64,000 nucleotides of DNA from Setoptus koraiensis (taxonomy: Eukaryota; Arthropoda): NCBI GenBank assembly GCA_048013815.1, contig CM106585.1:21142001-21206000 (forward strand). Reading direction: 5' to 3'. The notes under the pieces are model-generated. The model was not told where the DNA came from and made no database searches. It saw only the letters and a program-made list of their open reading frames with translations. The translations under genes and the position numbers were made by a program. Each line of letters begins with the position of its first letter. Within the stretch, counting starts at the first letter, position 1. This document shows positions 13,901 through 24,200 of the stretch, in pieces.

Positions 13901-14368
13901 ATGGCAGCATGCAAATTAATATTGTTGATATTTTGCGCAATTTTCATTAGGGAGGTTGTTGGTGCCCGCAAGAAGCGGGAGGCATACGCTTTCGAGGAAC
14001 TTGTTCAGAAGGGCTTAGTTGAGATGAAGGAGGAAATTTCGGCGAAGAATCTTTGGGATGATGAAAAACTAATTGCCAAACCGGCAAATGAGCCAATCGG
14101 ATACGTGCATGAGTTCAAAGATGTTGCTCGGAACCGGGAAATGGACAATGCTAGAGATGGTATCAAACATCTAAGGCTGCGACAACAAAACTCCTATGTC
14201 GACATACATTTTTTAGAAATAAGGGACAAGGACGGTAATAAAGAGAAGATCGAACGATTGAAGGCAGAGATTATGGATGATGAGCGTTTAATTGGATTCT
14301 ATACCGCTGTACAATCGACGATGTCAAACATGATTCGCGACCGGCTCAATAAGGGAAAGGGTCGTTGA
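13901..14368 (+). CDS. Small secreted charged protein, family copy 1
   Basis: A 155-residue open frame from the ATG at 13901. That start is chosen because all copies align from the same Met (MAACKLILLIFCAIFIREVVG), a clear signal peptide. The mature part is rich in Asp, Glu, Lys and Arg and should be mostly helical. It shares the motif FEELVQKGLVEMKEEIS and a C-terminal helix (LRLRQQNSY...) with its paralogues. A basic RKKR run after the signal peptide could be a furin-type cleavage site; it is absent in copies 2 and 3. No cysteine-rich or known fold is visible. I do not recognise the family and assign no function. This is the most diverged of the three full copies. Confidence 0.75.
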   Translation: MAACKLILLIFCAIFIREVVGARKKREAYAFEELVQKGLVEMKEEISAKNLWDDEKLIAKPANEPIGYVHEFKDVARNREMDNARDGIKHLRLRQQNSYVDIHFLEIRDKDGNKEKIERLKAEIMDDERLIGFYTAVQSTMSNMIRDRLNKGKGR

Positions 14369-14762
14369 GAGTAGGCAAACATTATCATCATCATACAATA
14401 ATGTAGACGCTGCCAGGGAGCATAGTTGGAAATACATTGGCGCTATAGTTGCAGCAAATTTGTCTCATTTCGGGGTGTTTTTATTTCTGGTCTTCGATTC
14501 TCAAAAATAAGGTGCGGTTGGGAGGGTCCCCATCAGGTGAGGCCAGAAATCTGGTTTATTTCTGTTTCTGGTTTCTCGTTCACCAGGCACGCCCACTTTT
14601 CTCAGAACTTCAACTTTGGGGCCCCGTTTCACCTCGGAAGAGCTGAGATACAGTTCGAGATTCTCACCTCGACCGCGCGACTTTTCTCGCTATTTTTTTA
14701 TTACATCTTATAGTTCACCGGAGGAGACGTCATTTAAAACCAAAATTGATTTGTCGGGTCCA
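14369..14762. other. Unique insert between secreted copy 1 and the kinesin fragment
   Basis: Sequence not seen between the other copies of the array. It contains open frames on the plus strand, one of which (from 14616) runs into the kinesin fragment, but no recognisable domain. It may have arrived together with the kinesin fragment. Confidence 0.5.
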
Positions 14763-15362
14763 GTGACCAGCAAACAAACGATCACCGATTTAAACAGGGT
14801 GGACGCCTCGAGAATGCCCGCTGCCGTTTTTGTCAAGGTGAAAACAATCAGCTCAGAGCTTGCCATGGAATTTTATTGGTCCAAGGATAAATTTATTGAT
14901 AGACGTTTCAAAATACAAGATCTGTATGGGGTGTACAGTTTCGACAACGGTGGCAGACAGGCAATTATTGCTTATTTGATTGAACAGTCAAATCATCAAC
15001 CAATCATTGATCCGTTCTTTGATGATCCTCGTTGCACGTTTGTGCTCATAGGTCACGTACAATTGATATTGCAACCATTGAGCCATTTGGTGGATATTGA
15101 TCAAGAGTATGACATAATTGATGTGGACGATCACGTTGCGGGCACTATTAGCATAAGCGCCATTCCATGTTATGAGAGCGATGATAAATATTATCCGTTC
15201 ACCACCAAAGAATTGGAGGACAATATTTTAGATGATCCAAATGAGTTAATTGGACGCAAATTGGCCTTTATGCTCAAGATATTGTCATGTCATCAAATTG
15301 ATGAAAAATATACTAGTGTCTATTGTCAGTATATGTTGCATCTGGACGGATTTTGTTAGCGA
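14763..15362 (+). pseudogene. Duplicated fragment of the kinesin gene (tail region)
   Basis: Nearly identical to 10862-11480 of the kinesin gene, in the same orientation and about 3.9 kb downstream. By eye I find six single-base differences inside the matched part (for example TTC to TTT, GTTGAT to GTGGAC, ATC to ATT, TTA to TTG). All are silent in the kinesin frame. A 17-base deletion near 15345 shifts the frame, and a stop follows after LDGFC. It carries no motor domain. An open frame from 14616 (247 codons) would fuse unrelated residues to the fragment. Whether it is transcribed cannot be told. The simplest reading is a recent, broken partial duplication. Confidence 0.9.
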
Positions 15363-15366
15363 CCAT

Positions 15367-15690
15367 GATGGAAGAAGATTTCATTCATCAAGGGTACCCG
15401 CAGTGGAGAGTGTGTTAGACTACAAAAGTTTGTCGCTTGTTTAGACGTCACAGCCGTCCCAGGCAGTCATATGCGATGGCATTGGATAAAATTTTGGAAC
15501 AAAATCTATTCTAAACGAGCGACAGCGAATAAGTGTATCTGTTGCTTGTGTAGACGCTACGGGCTTTCCAGAAATTCACCTGCTATGGCATTGGATAATA
15601 TTTTGGAATAAAATCTATTCTAAGCGAGTCATCATTTGTTGTTGCCAAAATAGCAGGAAACGATTCGGCTTCACCATAAATAGAACTCGA
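15367..15690 (+). promoter_or_regulatory. Two tandem upstream repeat units before secreted copy 2
   Basis: The promoter-like unit occurs twice here, with cores at 15478-15519 and 15587-15628. The first keeps the ACAAAAGTTTGTCGCTTGTT and GACGTCAC parts seen upstream of copy 1. The second is followed by the TATA-like CATAAATAGAAC at about 15675. Confidence 0.55.
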
Positions 15691-15895
15691 ATGAATTCAA
15701 GCGTGAAAATTGAACCAGAGACGCAATTGTTCTATGGAGATATTTGCGTTTCTACATTTCGTTTTTTTTTCTATTCTATCAATCCAATAGCTGATAACGA
15801 CAAAAACATAATCGATCATCATAACCAAGAATTGTAGTGAAAAGCCAGTGTACTCAAGAGTTTCGAATAACTGTTGCGCCAGGTTGCGAGAAAAA

Positions 15896-16426
15896 ATGGC
15901 GGCATGCAAATCAATATTGTTGATATTTTGCGCGATTTTCATTCGAGAGTTTGTCAATGCTAGTTATGAAGAACGTTTTGAGCCATACTCTTTCGACGAA
16001 CTCGTCCAGAAGAGCTTGGTTGAATTGAAGCACGAAATTTCGGTAAAGAAGCCTCGGGATGATGACAGACTACGTTACGATTTTGTTTACACTGAACCAG
16101 CAGATGAGATAATCGATCGCTGGCATTCCGATAGAGATGATGAATGGAACAAGGAAATGAACGAGGCTAGAAATAATATCAAACGGACTAGATTGCAACA
16201 ACGAGAAACCTATCGCAAGATGCTCGCTTTAGAATCCGAGGACAGGGAAGCTCATAAGGACGAGATCGAACAGTTGAAGAAGAAGATTTTGGATGATGAC
16301 CATGCAATTGGTTCATTTTTCGCTTTACTCGAAGATCTCAACGATGATGAAGAGTCTCTGAAAGAAGAAGAAACCGACTGGTTTGATGAGACTGTAAGAG
16401 CTCGCAGCCCGAGGTCGAAATTTTAG
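15896..16426 (+). CDS. Small secreted charged protein, family copy 2
   Basis: A 176-residue open frame beginning at the family's conserved Met (MAACKSILLIFCAIFIREF), with a signal peptide cleaved near Asn-Ala. The mature protein contains YSFDELVQKSLVELKHEIS, a Tyr-Asp-Phe-Val-Tyr segment, and a long charged helix including RLQQRETYRKMLALESED that looks like a coiled coil. It is about 20 residues longer at the C-terminus than copy 3. A partial copy of the same C-terminal module follows after about 120 bases. A GTAAGA sequence near the end of the frame could be a splice donor, but no acceptor gave a continuous frame into the partial copy. Function unknown. Confidence 0.75.
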   Translation: MAACKSILLIFCAIFIREFVNASYEERFEPYSFDELVQKSLVELKHEISVKKPRDDDRLRYDFVYTEPADEIIDRWHSDRDDEWNKEMNEARNNIKRTRLQQRETYRKMLALESEDREAHKDEIEQLKKKILDDDHAIGSFFALLEDLNDDEESLKEEETDWFDETVRARSPRSKF

Positions 16427-16546
16427 CTACAGTTGCGAGTAGCGAGGATGAATGGACCAACTCATTGCCATTTTTTGCCATTCGGACGGAATGTGGCAAA
16501 AGAGAGAGACAGAGACAGAGTGTTTGATCGATCTTCAAGCGGAGTC

Positions 16547-16792
16547 TCAGATCTCAACGATGATCCGCTACCAGATACCGATAGAGAGAAAATAAACAAG
16601 GTTAGAAATTATATCGAACAAATCAGATTGCAACAACGAGAAACCAATCGCAAGATACTCGCTCTAGAATCCGAAGACAAAAAGGCCCATGAAGCCGAGA
16701 TCGAACAATTGTGGGAGAAGATTTTGGATGATGACAGAAAAATTGCGTACTTATTCGTTGTAATCGAATCGATAGAGAAAGAATACGACTGA
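16547..16792 (+). pseudogene. Partial (C-terminal) copy of the small secreted family
   Basis: An open frame ending at 16792 resembles only the C-terminal helix of the family (VRNYIEQIRLQQRET, ILALESED). It has no signal peptide: the 38 codons before the match are unrelated. The match begins with a 15-base string, GATCTCAACGATGAT, that also occurs near the end of copy 2. That looks like the scar of an unequal exchange. It may be a remnant or a spliced extra module of copy 2. Confidence 0.6.
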
Positions 16793-16793
16793 T

Positions 16794-17066
16794 GTGATGA
16801 TATGATAAGGGATCATCACTACCCATGGCTACACTGTTAAGTGCATTTATGAAGAAGAGTTATTGATCTTTAAGAGAGAAAGAATACAAAAGTTCATTTC
16901 GAAAAAATGGTACCGTTTAAATAAAGTACTGAGATCATCGAAACGAGAACTTCGAAGACCGGAACAAGATTAATTCGAGCAGGAGCAAGATTTGATCAAT
17001 GTGTGATTTTATTCAACTCTGTATGCGCTCATTAGATTCTAATGTTCGTGTTTTGGTGTGCGTTTT
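16794..17066 (+). repeat. Downstream repeat unit, first copy
   Basis: About 270 bases following the partial copy, closely matching 17829-18105 after copy 3. It starts TGTGATGATATGATAAG and contains ATTTCGAAAAAATGG and GTGTGATTTTATTCAACTCT. An AATAAA on the plus strand near 16919 could be a polyadenylation signal. It represents the 3' flank of the duplicated gene unit. Confidence 0.8.
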
Positions 17067-17084
17067 CCGTTGAATCTTGCGTTC

Positions 17085-17220
17085 CAGACGATAGCATTGG
17101 ATAATATTTTGTAATAAAATCTATTCTAAGCGCGGCGGCATTTGCTAGTGTCTGAAAACATTCCGCATGAATAGAACGCATGATTGTGAGCGACTGAATT
17201 CCAGTATAAATATTATATTA
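17085..17220 (+). promoter_or_regulatory. Upstream repeat unit before secreted copy 3
   Basis: The fourth instance of the promoter-like core (17093-17133, AGCATTGGATAATATTTTGT). It is followed by ATGAATAGAACGCATGATTGTG and the TATA-like CAGTATAAATATTATA. The CRE-like half site and the AAAAGTTTGTC part are missing, so this unit is shorter. Confidence 0.5.
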
Positions 17221-17357
17221 TATATATGAGCTATCGAAAAAGGAATTGCTATTCGATCATAGTTGCACTTCGACGTTTGTAGTGGAATTTGCGTTTCTGA
17301 ACTACATTTTTTTTTCCAAGAGTTTCGGATAACTGTTGCGCCAGATTGCAAGAAAAA

Positions 17358-17810
17358 ATGGCGGTATACAAATCAGTGTTGCTGATATTTTGTGCCATTT
17401 TCATTCAAGAGTTTGTTAATGGTAGTTATGGAGAGCGCTGGTATTGGGAACCATACACTTTTGACGAACTTGTCCAGAAAGGATTGGTTGAAACGGAGCA
17501 CGAAATTTCGGTGAAGAAGCCTGAACGTGATTACAGACTACATTACGATTTTCTTTACACCCAACCAGCAGATGAGGAAATCCATTCCGATAGCAATGAG
17601 GAAATAAACGAGGCTAGGAATAACATCAAACGAATACGATTGCAGCAACGAGAAACATATCGCAAGATACTTGCTTTAGAATCCGAGGACAAGGAAGCTC
17701 ATAAAGACGAGATCGAACGATTGAAGACGAAGATTTCCGATGATGACCATACAATTGTCGACTTTTTCGCTGATATCGAAGATATCAACGACTATGGTGA
17801 GAGTGTTTGA
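17358..17810 (+). CDS. Small secreted charged protein, family copy 3
   Basis: A 150-residue open frame starting at the conserved Met (MAVYKSVLLIFCAIFIQEFV), with a signal peptide ending near Asn-Gly. The mature protein has YTFDELVQKGLVETEHEIS, a segment close to copy 2 (YDFLYTQPADE), and the charged helix RLQQRETYRKILALESED. It lacks the C-terminal extension of copy 2. Copies 2 and 3 are much closer to each other than to copy 1, so the array grew in at least two steps. No known domain; function unknown. Confidence 0.75.
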   Translation: MAVYKSVLLIFCAIFIQEFVNGSYGERWYWEPYTFDELVQKGLVETEHEISVKKPERDYRLHYDFLYTQPADEEIHSDSNEEINEARNNIKRIRLQQRETYRKILALESEDKEAHKDEIERLKTKISDDDHTIVDFFADIEDINDYGESV

Positions 17811-17828
17811 TAGAGAAAGAAGACCACT

Positions 17829-18105
17829 GTTGTGATGATATGATAAGAGATCACCACTGCCCATGGCTACACTGTTATGTGCAGTTATGAGGAAGAGTTA
17901 TTGATCGTTAAGCGAGGAAGAATACAAGTGTCCATTTCGAAAAAATGGTGTCGTCTAACTAAAGTACTGAGATTATAGAAACGAGAACTTCTGAGACCGG
18001 AGCGAGATTAATTAGATCAAGAGCAAGATTTGATCAATGTGTGATTTTATTCAACTCTGTATGTGCTCATTAGATTCTGTCGTGTTTTGATGTGCGTTCT
18101 TCGTT
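17829..18105 (+). repeat. Downstream repeat unit, second copy
   Basis: Second copy of the unit at 16794-17066, visibly well conserved. It runs to within about 110 bases of the netrin stop codon on the opposite strand, so the 3' ends of the array and of netrin probably overlap or touch. Confidence 0.8.
18046..18051 (-). promoter_or_regulatory. Possible netrin polyadenylation signal
   Basis: AATAAA on the minus strand about 165 bases past the netrin stop codon. It sits inside the downstream repeat unit of the secreted-protein array, where the same hexamer also occurs at about 17008. Confidence 0.4.
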
Positions 18106-18213
18106 GTATCTTCTCGTTCTTGAATAAACCCAATCTCAATATTCACTTCACATTGGCATGAAGCATATTTCCTGTGCGTCTGTAGAGTAATTACATCGGC
18201 ACAATCTACACAA

Positions 18214-21200
18214 TTAATCCCTATAGTGTTGACATTTGCCCCAACTGTTCCTCCTCTGATATTTGGCCAGTTTAGCATGAAGACTGGCCTTCCAATCAAC
18301 GGCGACGCCGTGCCTATCCAGTTGCAGTTTGCCTCCTTCGTCCATGGTGCCTGATGGGGCCAAGACAAGTTGACACAAAGACAGCAGCGATTAGTTACAA
18401 TGATCCGATGATATCGAGCAGCATTTATATATGTTTCAAATAATGTTGTACTTACCCAATATGAGGTAGGTTCCCTTGAGCTCTATCTGGGGGCATCTGC
18501 AGTGCAGATCCTCTGTTGGCATGAGCATAGTTTGCGGTGCGTCAAACGAGAAGTCGTCTGACGCGTAGTTGTTGTTGTTGTTGTTGACCTGATCAAATTG
18601 TTGTTGCATACTATTACCATTTATCATCGACATGGAAGATTGTTGTTGCTGCATGTTGAAGGTGTCAGAAAATAATCGCTTCGAACTAGTAGCGTAGCCG
18701 TAATTTTCATTCAAGTTGCCCACTGTAAGCTTGTTGCCATTTGTGTCCAACGGCCACTTATAAACATCGAGAATCTTAATGTCAAATCTGGTCCAATCTT
18801 CTGACATGTGCTCGGCGAGAATTTGTGCCTGAACGATGAAATCTTTGTTGCAAAATTGCTTAAAATTCAATCTTCGACTGTGCGTTTTACAATTACCACA
18901 AGTTGTATCATAATGGCGCTGCTTGCCAGTGGCCGATTGGGCCGACGATGCGCCAGACCAACTGTTAACATTGTTATTGGTGTTGTAATTAGGATAGTCC
19001 GTATAATCTGACGCTCGCTGTTGTTCTACCAACGATGGCGACTTGAATGATTTGATATCATCGTCGCGATTGTGCTTGGAGAAATAGTTATTATCATTAT
19101 GATGATGCAGCGGCTTGCTTGCCGACTGACCAGCACTGTTGCTGTTAAATTGTTGTTGTTGTTGCTGCTTGGAATAACTGTTTCCGGTTGCAATTGCCGA
19201 CGGTACAACAATGTCGTTTGTCATCATTGTCGTAATGGATGGATCTGGGTTTAGATGAGTGTTGTGTGGGCGCTGTTTTGATCTATTATTATGATTGCCG
19301 GATAATTGTGTTGAACGACCGGCCGCCAGCTCTTGATCTTGATCGTCATCCGGCGCAACATTCGACTCTCTGTCATCGTATCTCTGCTGCTGACCGCCAG
19401 GCTTCCTGAGGCCCGTGCCTACGTACTGGTTACTGGATCTATCCAAAGCCGGGTCTGAGTTCAGTGAATCGTCGGCCGTGCTGTAGCCAACCGGCAAATG
19501 TTGATCCTGGGGATTCGTATCCATGCCAACTAGATCCGGATCTGAGTTGATGCTTGCAACGTTGTCGTCGTTGTTGTTGATGTTTGCGGCAGCATTTCTA
19601 TCCGTTTTGTCATCCGTGTTGGCATCTAAACCAATGTCGTTGTCTGGTATACGTATACAGGGCTCTGTTAGCGATCTTGATTGTTGGTAGCCCTTCTGGC
19701 ATCTGTTGCAGGACAGACCGGTAACGCCGTCCTTGCAGGGGCACTGTCCAGTAGTCTGGTTACAGACGCGACCGAGCGATCCGATTGGGTGACAATCGCA
19801 GGCTGAAATATTCACATAATGATCGATTCATGACAAAGGCAATGCTGTTAGTTAATTCAGATTCTCATTGAATTTGTTGCACCACTAAAAGAATTTTCTG
19901 ATGGGAGCGAGAAGTGGAGCTTTTCCTCCTCAGAGATATCGTATCATTGTACTTACGTGTACAAGCTTCAGTTAGCGGCTTGCTACTGTCGCGAGTGTAT
20001 CCCTCCTTGCAATAGTGACAGAATCTGCCAGCAGTGTTATGCTGACACTTTATGCATACTCCACCGCTTTTCTTTCCGGATAATCGATACAATTCTGCGT
20101 CGAAGCGACATTTTGGTGAGTGTCCATTGCAATTGCAAGCTATTTCGAAGAATGTGGAATGAAGATGATGATATTGATTTGGTTTGATTAGTCTTTGCGA
20201 CACGATGATAGCACATCCGATAGTGATAAGTTTGAAATGGCAGTTTCTAGTGTTTTTTCCGACAAGCTCGTAAAATGGGCAACTGAAATTCTTTGGGGAT
20301 GCTATTTTTGACCGGATTTCACCTGAAGCTTCTGTCGAACAGATGACTACGAAAATCAACGATGCCCACTATTTCCAGAACAACAATTTTTGCAAGGGGC
20401 GGTTCAACGTTGTTTCGAGACGATTTGGGCTGGCCCTGAGTGAAAATCTGTCCCCTACTTCCTGTTTTATGCAACAGGTCATCAGCACTAGGCGCATTTG
20501 AATGACGTTCTCAAGGCGTATTATTTTGGAGCTCTCCGATTGGCAGGCATCAACTTTGACTGACGAAATAGAAGTGGCTCAAATGGGAGACGTGCCTCCC
20601 ACTGAGCAACTTCCCTCCGATTAAATCTCATGATCGATTATCTGGAATGTCTCATGAGAACTCTCGCTGATGATCGGAAAAAGAAACTGCGGGCCCATAC
20701 TCGTAGCGGGACTACATTTCTTAATGATAATCATGTTAATTGACATGCGGACTTAGCAAGTGGGACTAAGCTCGTTGTAGGCAAGCGAGTCACGGGAGCA
20801 ACTCAATGAGCGTCTCATAGAGGATGGTTGAGATAATTATCGGCGTTAAGTCTCTCATCTCATTCAAAGGGAAGCCGAGTACTTTGACCTTTATCCGAGA
20901 ATTCCTCCCAACGAAAGGCGTATCGATAATCTTATAATTTATCTATCAATAGAATTACCGTAGTGCATTAACTTTAGCCTGATTCGGGCAAGACATCAAT
21001 CTTCTTAAGGGCATTCTTTTTAATAGGGTCGATCTAAGAATAAATTGCCTATTATAGAGAGAAAGCACGACAGTGAAAGTCGTTAACGTACCCCAAAATG
21101 ACAAAGCTCACCACGATCGGCTACCATGGTCAGTTTGGTCAGTGGCACATTTGCTTGAATCATTGCAGTAACTCTTTTATAGAATCTGTGAAGAAAAAAA

Positions 21201-24200
21201 TTGAGGCAATTACTTCTTTCTTTGGCAGTCATTTCCCCGATGACAAAACTTAGCAATAGCAGCGATAAGTCTCGTCAAGAAACGACACAACGAACTGATA
21301 AAATCCGAGGGCGCCAGGGGAACAGCAAATAGGTGTAGCTCAATTGGATTAAGCAGAGCCGTATCTATTCTTGGACACAGGCACACACATTTATATTGAG
21401 CGAGTAGGCTCATTTGGACATGAGTGAGCTGACAGAGACTCACGATTTGGGAAAGCCAGGTATGCCCGGAGGGAACAACAGCCATAAGCAATAAGCTGGC
21501 AATGATTTCTCTTTTTTCGAAATGGGGCCGGTCAGTTCGCAACGGAGTAGCCTTAGTGACATTGACAATTCTGTGCGCCGCGCGACGCCGAGATCGCCCA
21601 TTGGTGGGATTAAATGAAAGACCAGAGTCAGGCTTTGCGCGAAGACAACAGAAGAAAAATTTCTTAGTTTGTTTTCGAGAAGAAGATAATTGAATCATAC
21701 TCAGGTCCCAGGTCAGGCTAGTCGCAGTGTGTCTACAGTGCTGATTGTCCGCAAATGAAATAACAACGACCATGAGTTTTTGTAATCACATAATAATATG
21801 TGTGAAACATAATCCAATTTCTTCGCCACTCTTTTTTTTTTCTCAAGTGCAGCACGCTTGGCTGTGGACGATTCAAACGCTAAGAAAGAAAAAATAAGTG
21901 TCACCTCGTTACCTAACGATAGAGGCAGTTAGTTTGTTTGTTTGTTCCCTCACAATGAGTGAGAATCGAGAGGCAAACAATGGGCAGAAACGAAATCCCG
22001 GCTTGAAAATCCGGGCCCTTTTTTGGCGTCTACGTTTTGCGCAGCAATAATTTTATCTGCTCCACAGTGTAGTAAATGGGTGCAAAACAACGGCCAACAA
22101 TGATCAATTTCGATGACAATACCAACTATAATTGCTGCTGATGATCCCGTTTTCGGTGTGCTGAACAAATACAATTGCTAGCATACAATTTACTACTATA
22201 GCATCGATAATGATTTTTCAGCGAAACACAAGCACGTACATATTGCCACGTGAAAAAGTGATATTAGGTAGATATTGTACAAGTAACCTCGCTAGTATGC
22301 GTGCATGGTAACAATTTCGATCGAGTGAGTGATCAAGTGTAAATTTCAGATGCAAGTTTCACCAAAAGAAGAAAAATTTTCCATTGCAGTCATAGAAAGA
22401 GGATTTTCAAAGAAGCCAAAATCTTGTTATATGCCAATTTCATGGCTCAATATTATGGGGTCACTCGCATAATATCGAGCGCATTCGGTTCGGTGAAATG
22501 CACGCATACAACCGCACAATACAGTACCAACGTCATAATCACGATAGTCGATCGACGATAGAGGAAATCATTTTCATCGGCAGCGAAATCATTAATTCTC
22601 AAATGGGGGCTAACGATCGTTCATAGCCGACGGAGATGAATGAAAAAGAAATCGATTCATATACTACGAACGATCCTCTACTTATTCGTGTGACTCCGAA
22701 AAGTCGTCCAGTTGATCTGAAACCTCGAAATGGCCGCCAAGTACTACAGTTAGCAATGTTCGTCTCTGTGTTTCATAGATCTCAGCAGTTTTCCAACAGT
22801 ATTTTCCCAATTAGTGGACCACACGATCTTGTTCGATTTTTCGCCACTTCGTTCCGTTCACTGAATCCTTGTGGTGTGTCCAGCAGCATAAATGTACGGA
22901 AGGGAGAAAATTTCTTATCTTGTTTGCACAGCCAAGTGCAAGTCAGAACAAAATTATTTTCTTTCAGCCCGAATCCTTTTTTCGCCGTCATCCATGAGCG
23001 GAGTCTGATTGAATAGTTTGATAAAAGCTATGCAACCAAAAACGCGCCCCTCTTTTCCAGAGCAACCCTCCTTGCTAAACTGAAAATCGAGTATCATTGC
23101 TGACGGATAAAAGATCAGGTAAATGATTGCAGAGACCAGGACTTGGTCGCCCCTTGAGAAAATGTTCTCCTCTCAAAAATCACTCTTGTCGAGGCGAAAA
23201 AGCCTCAGCGAGATAAAGAGCAGTTAGGTTTTCGTGTGACTCTAGAGAGAATTGCCATCCGTTGCTCGCACAACTAATCCGCCAAGACGCTTCGAATGGG
23301 CCCCCGAGCGTGAGTGTCTAGGGGCTGTCCGGCGCTGGTCCGAGACGGCGTGCACTCGGTGATATTGCAATGAATGGATAAATACAAGCGAGCATAGTTG
23401 TTTTGTTTTTTCGACACTGCTTTCGCTAATTCACTTTCGGCTGGCTGGCTGGCACAATACGATTCGTGATAGTGCATACAGTGGTACATTAATCAATGAC
23501 TAGATGATTCATCATCTAGCAATCCAATAATAATCTGTTGTTTGTTGAGGCATCTATCGTGTAAGTGATAGAGAGAAATTGCAAGTGAGATGCTTATCGC
23601 CGACGGGTCTTGGATTATTAATGTAACTGCTGGACTTGCTACGAGCTACAATGGCCGATGTGTTGCCGATATCCGATCGGATATCGGCAATAATCGGCCA
23701 ATAACGGCATCATTTTATTAGCTGCTGGGGCTAAAAATAATTGTTTCTCTCCACTGCTAACACATATAACATATATAACTGAACTTTGCCTTATGCAACT
23801 GTCTCCCAAATACATACTGTGCAACGACCGTAATTCATAAATGTATCGACTATAATCGAGATAAAATAACACAATTGACAAATAACAACAATAGTCAACA
23901 ACTGGGCAATTAATAGCTCGTTATTTGTTTGTTTCCATGGGCCGTGCGAGTTGCAACGAGCGAGTCAGTGATGTAATTGATTAAAGAAGTGTTGTTTATC
24001 CCATTTGTATGCCGCTGCTGATGCCATCGATACGAGAAGCGATAGCCAGACGCCAGATCAGATACAGATATCCGCGAGCATGTATCGAATGTGTTTCAAA
24101 TATCTGCAGCCGGCTCGATGCCAGTCGACAGTCGATGTCTCATGTCGTTGCATTTGCCGTTTGTCAGGCCAGCGGCCCAATACCATTGGGGCCCGGCGGC

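Noticed and set aside
21210-21773. 187-codon minus-strand frame in the netrin intron
   Set aside because: No domain recognised, irregular composition, and no matching splice sites in the netrin frame. Cannot be told from chance.
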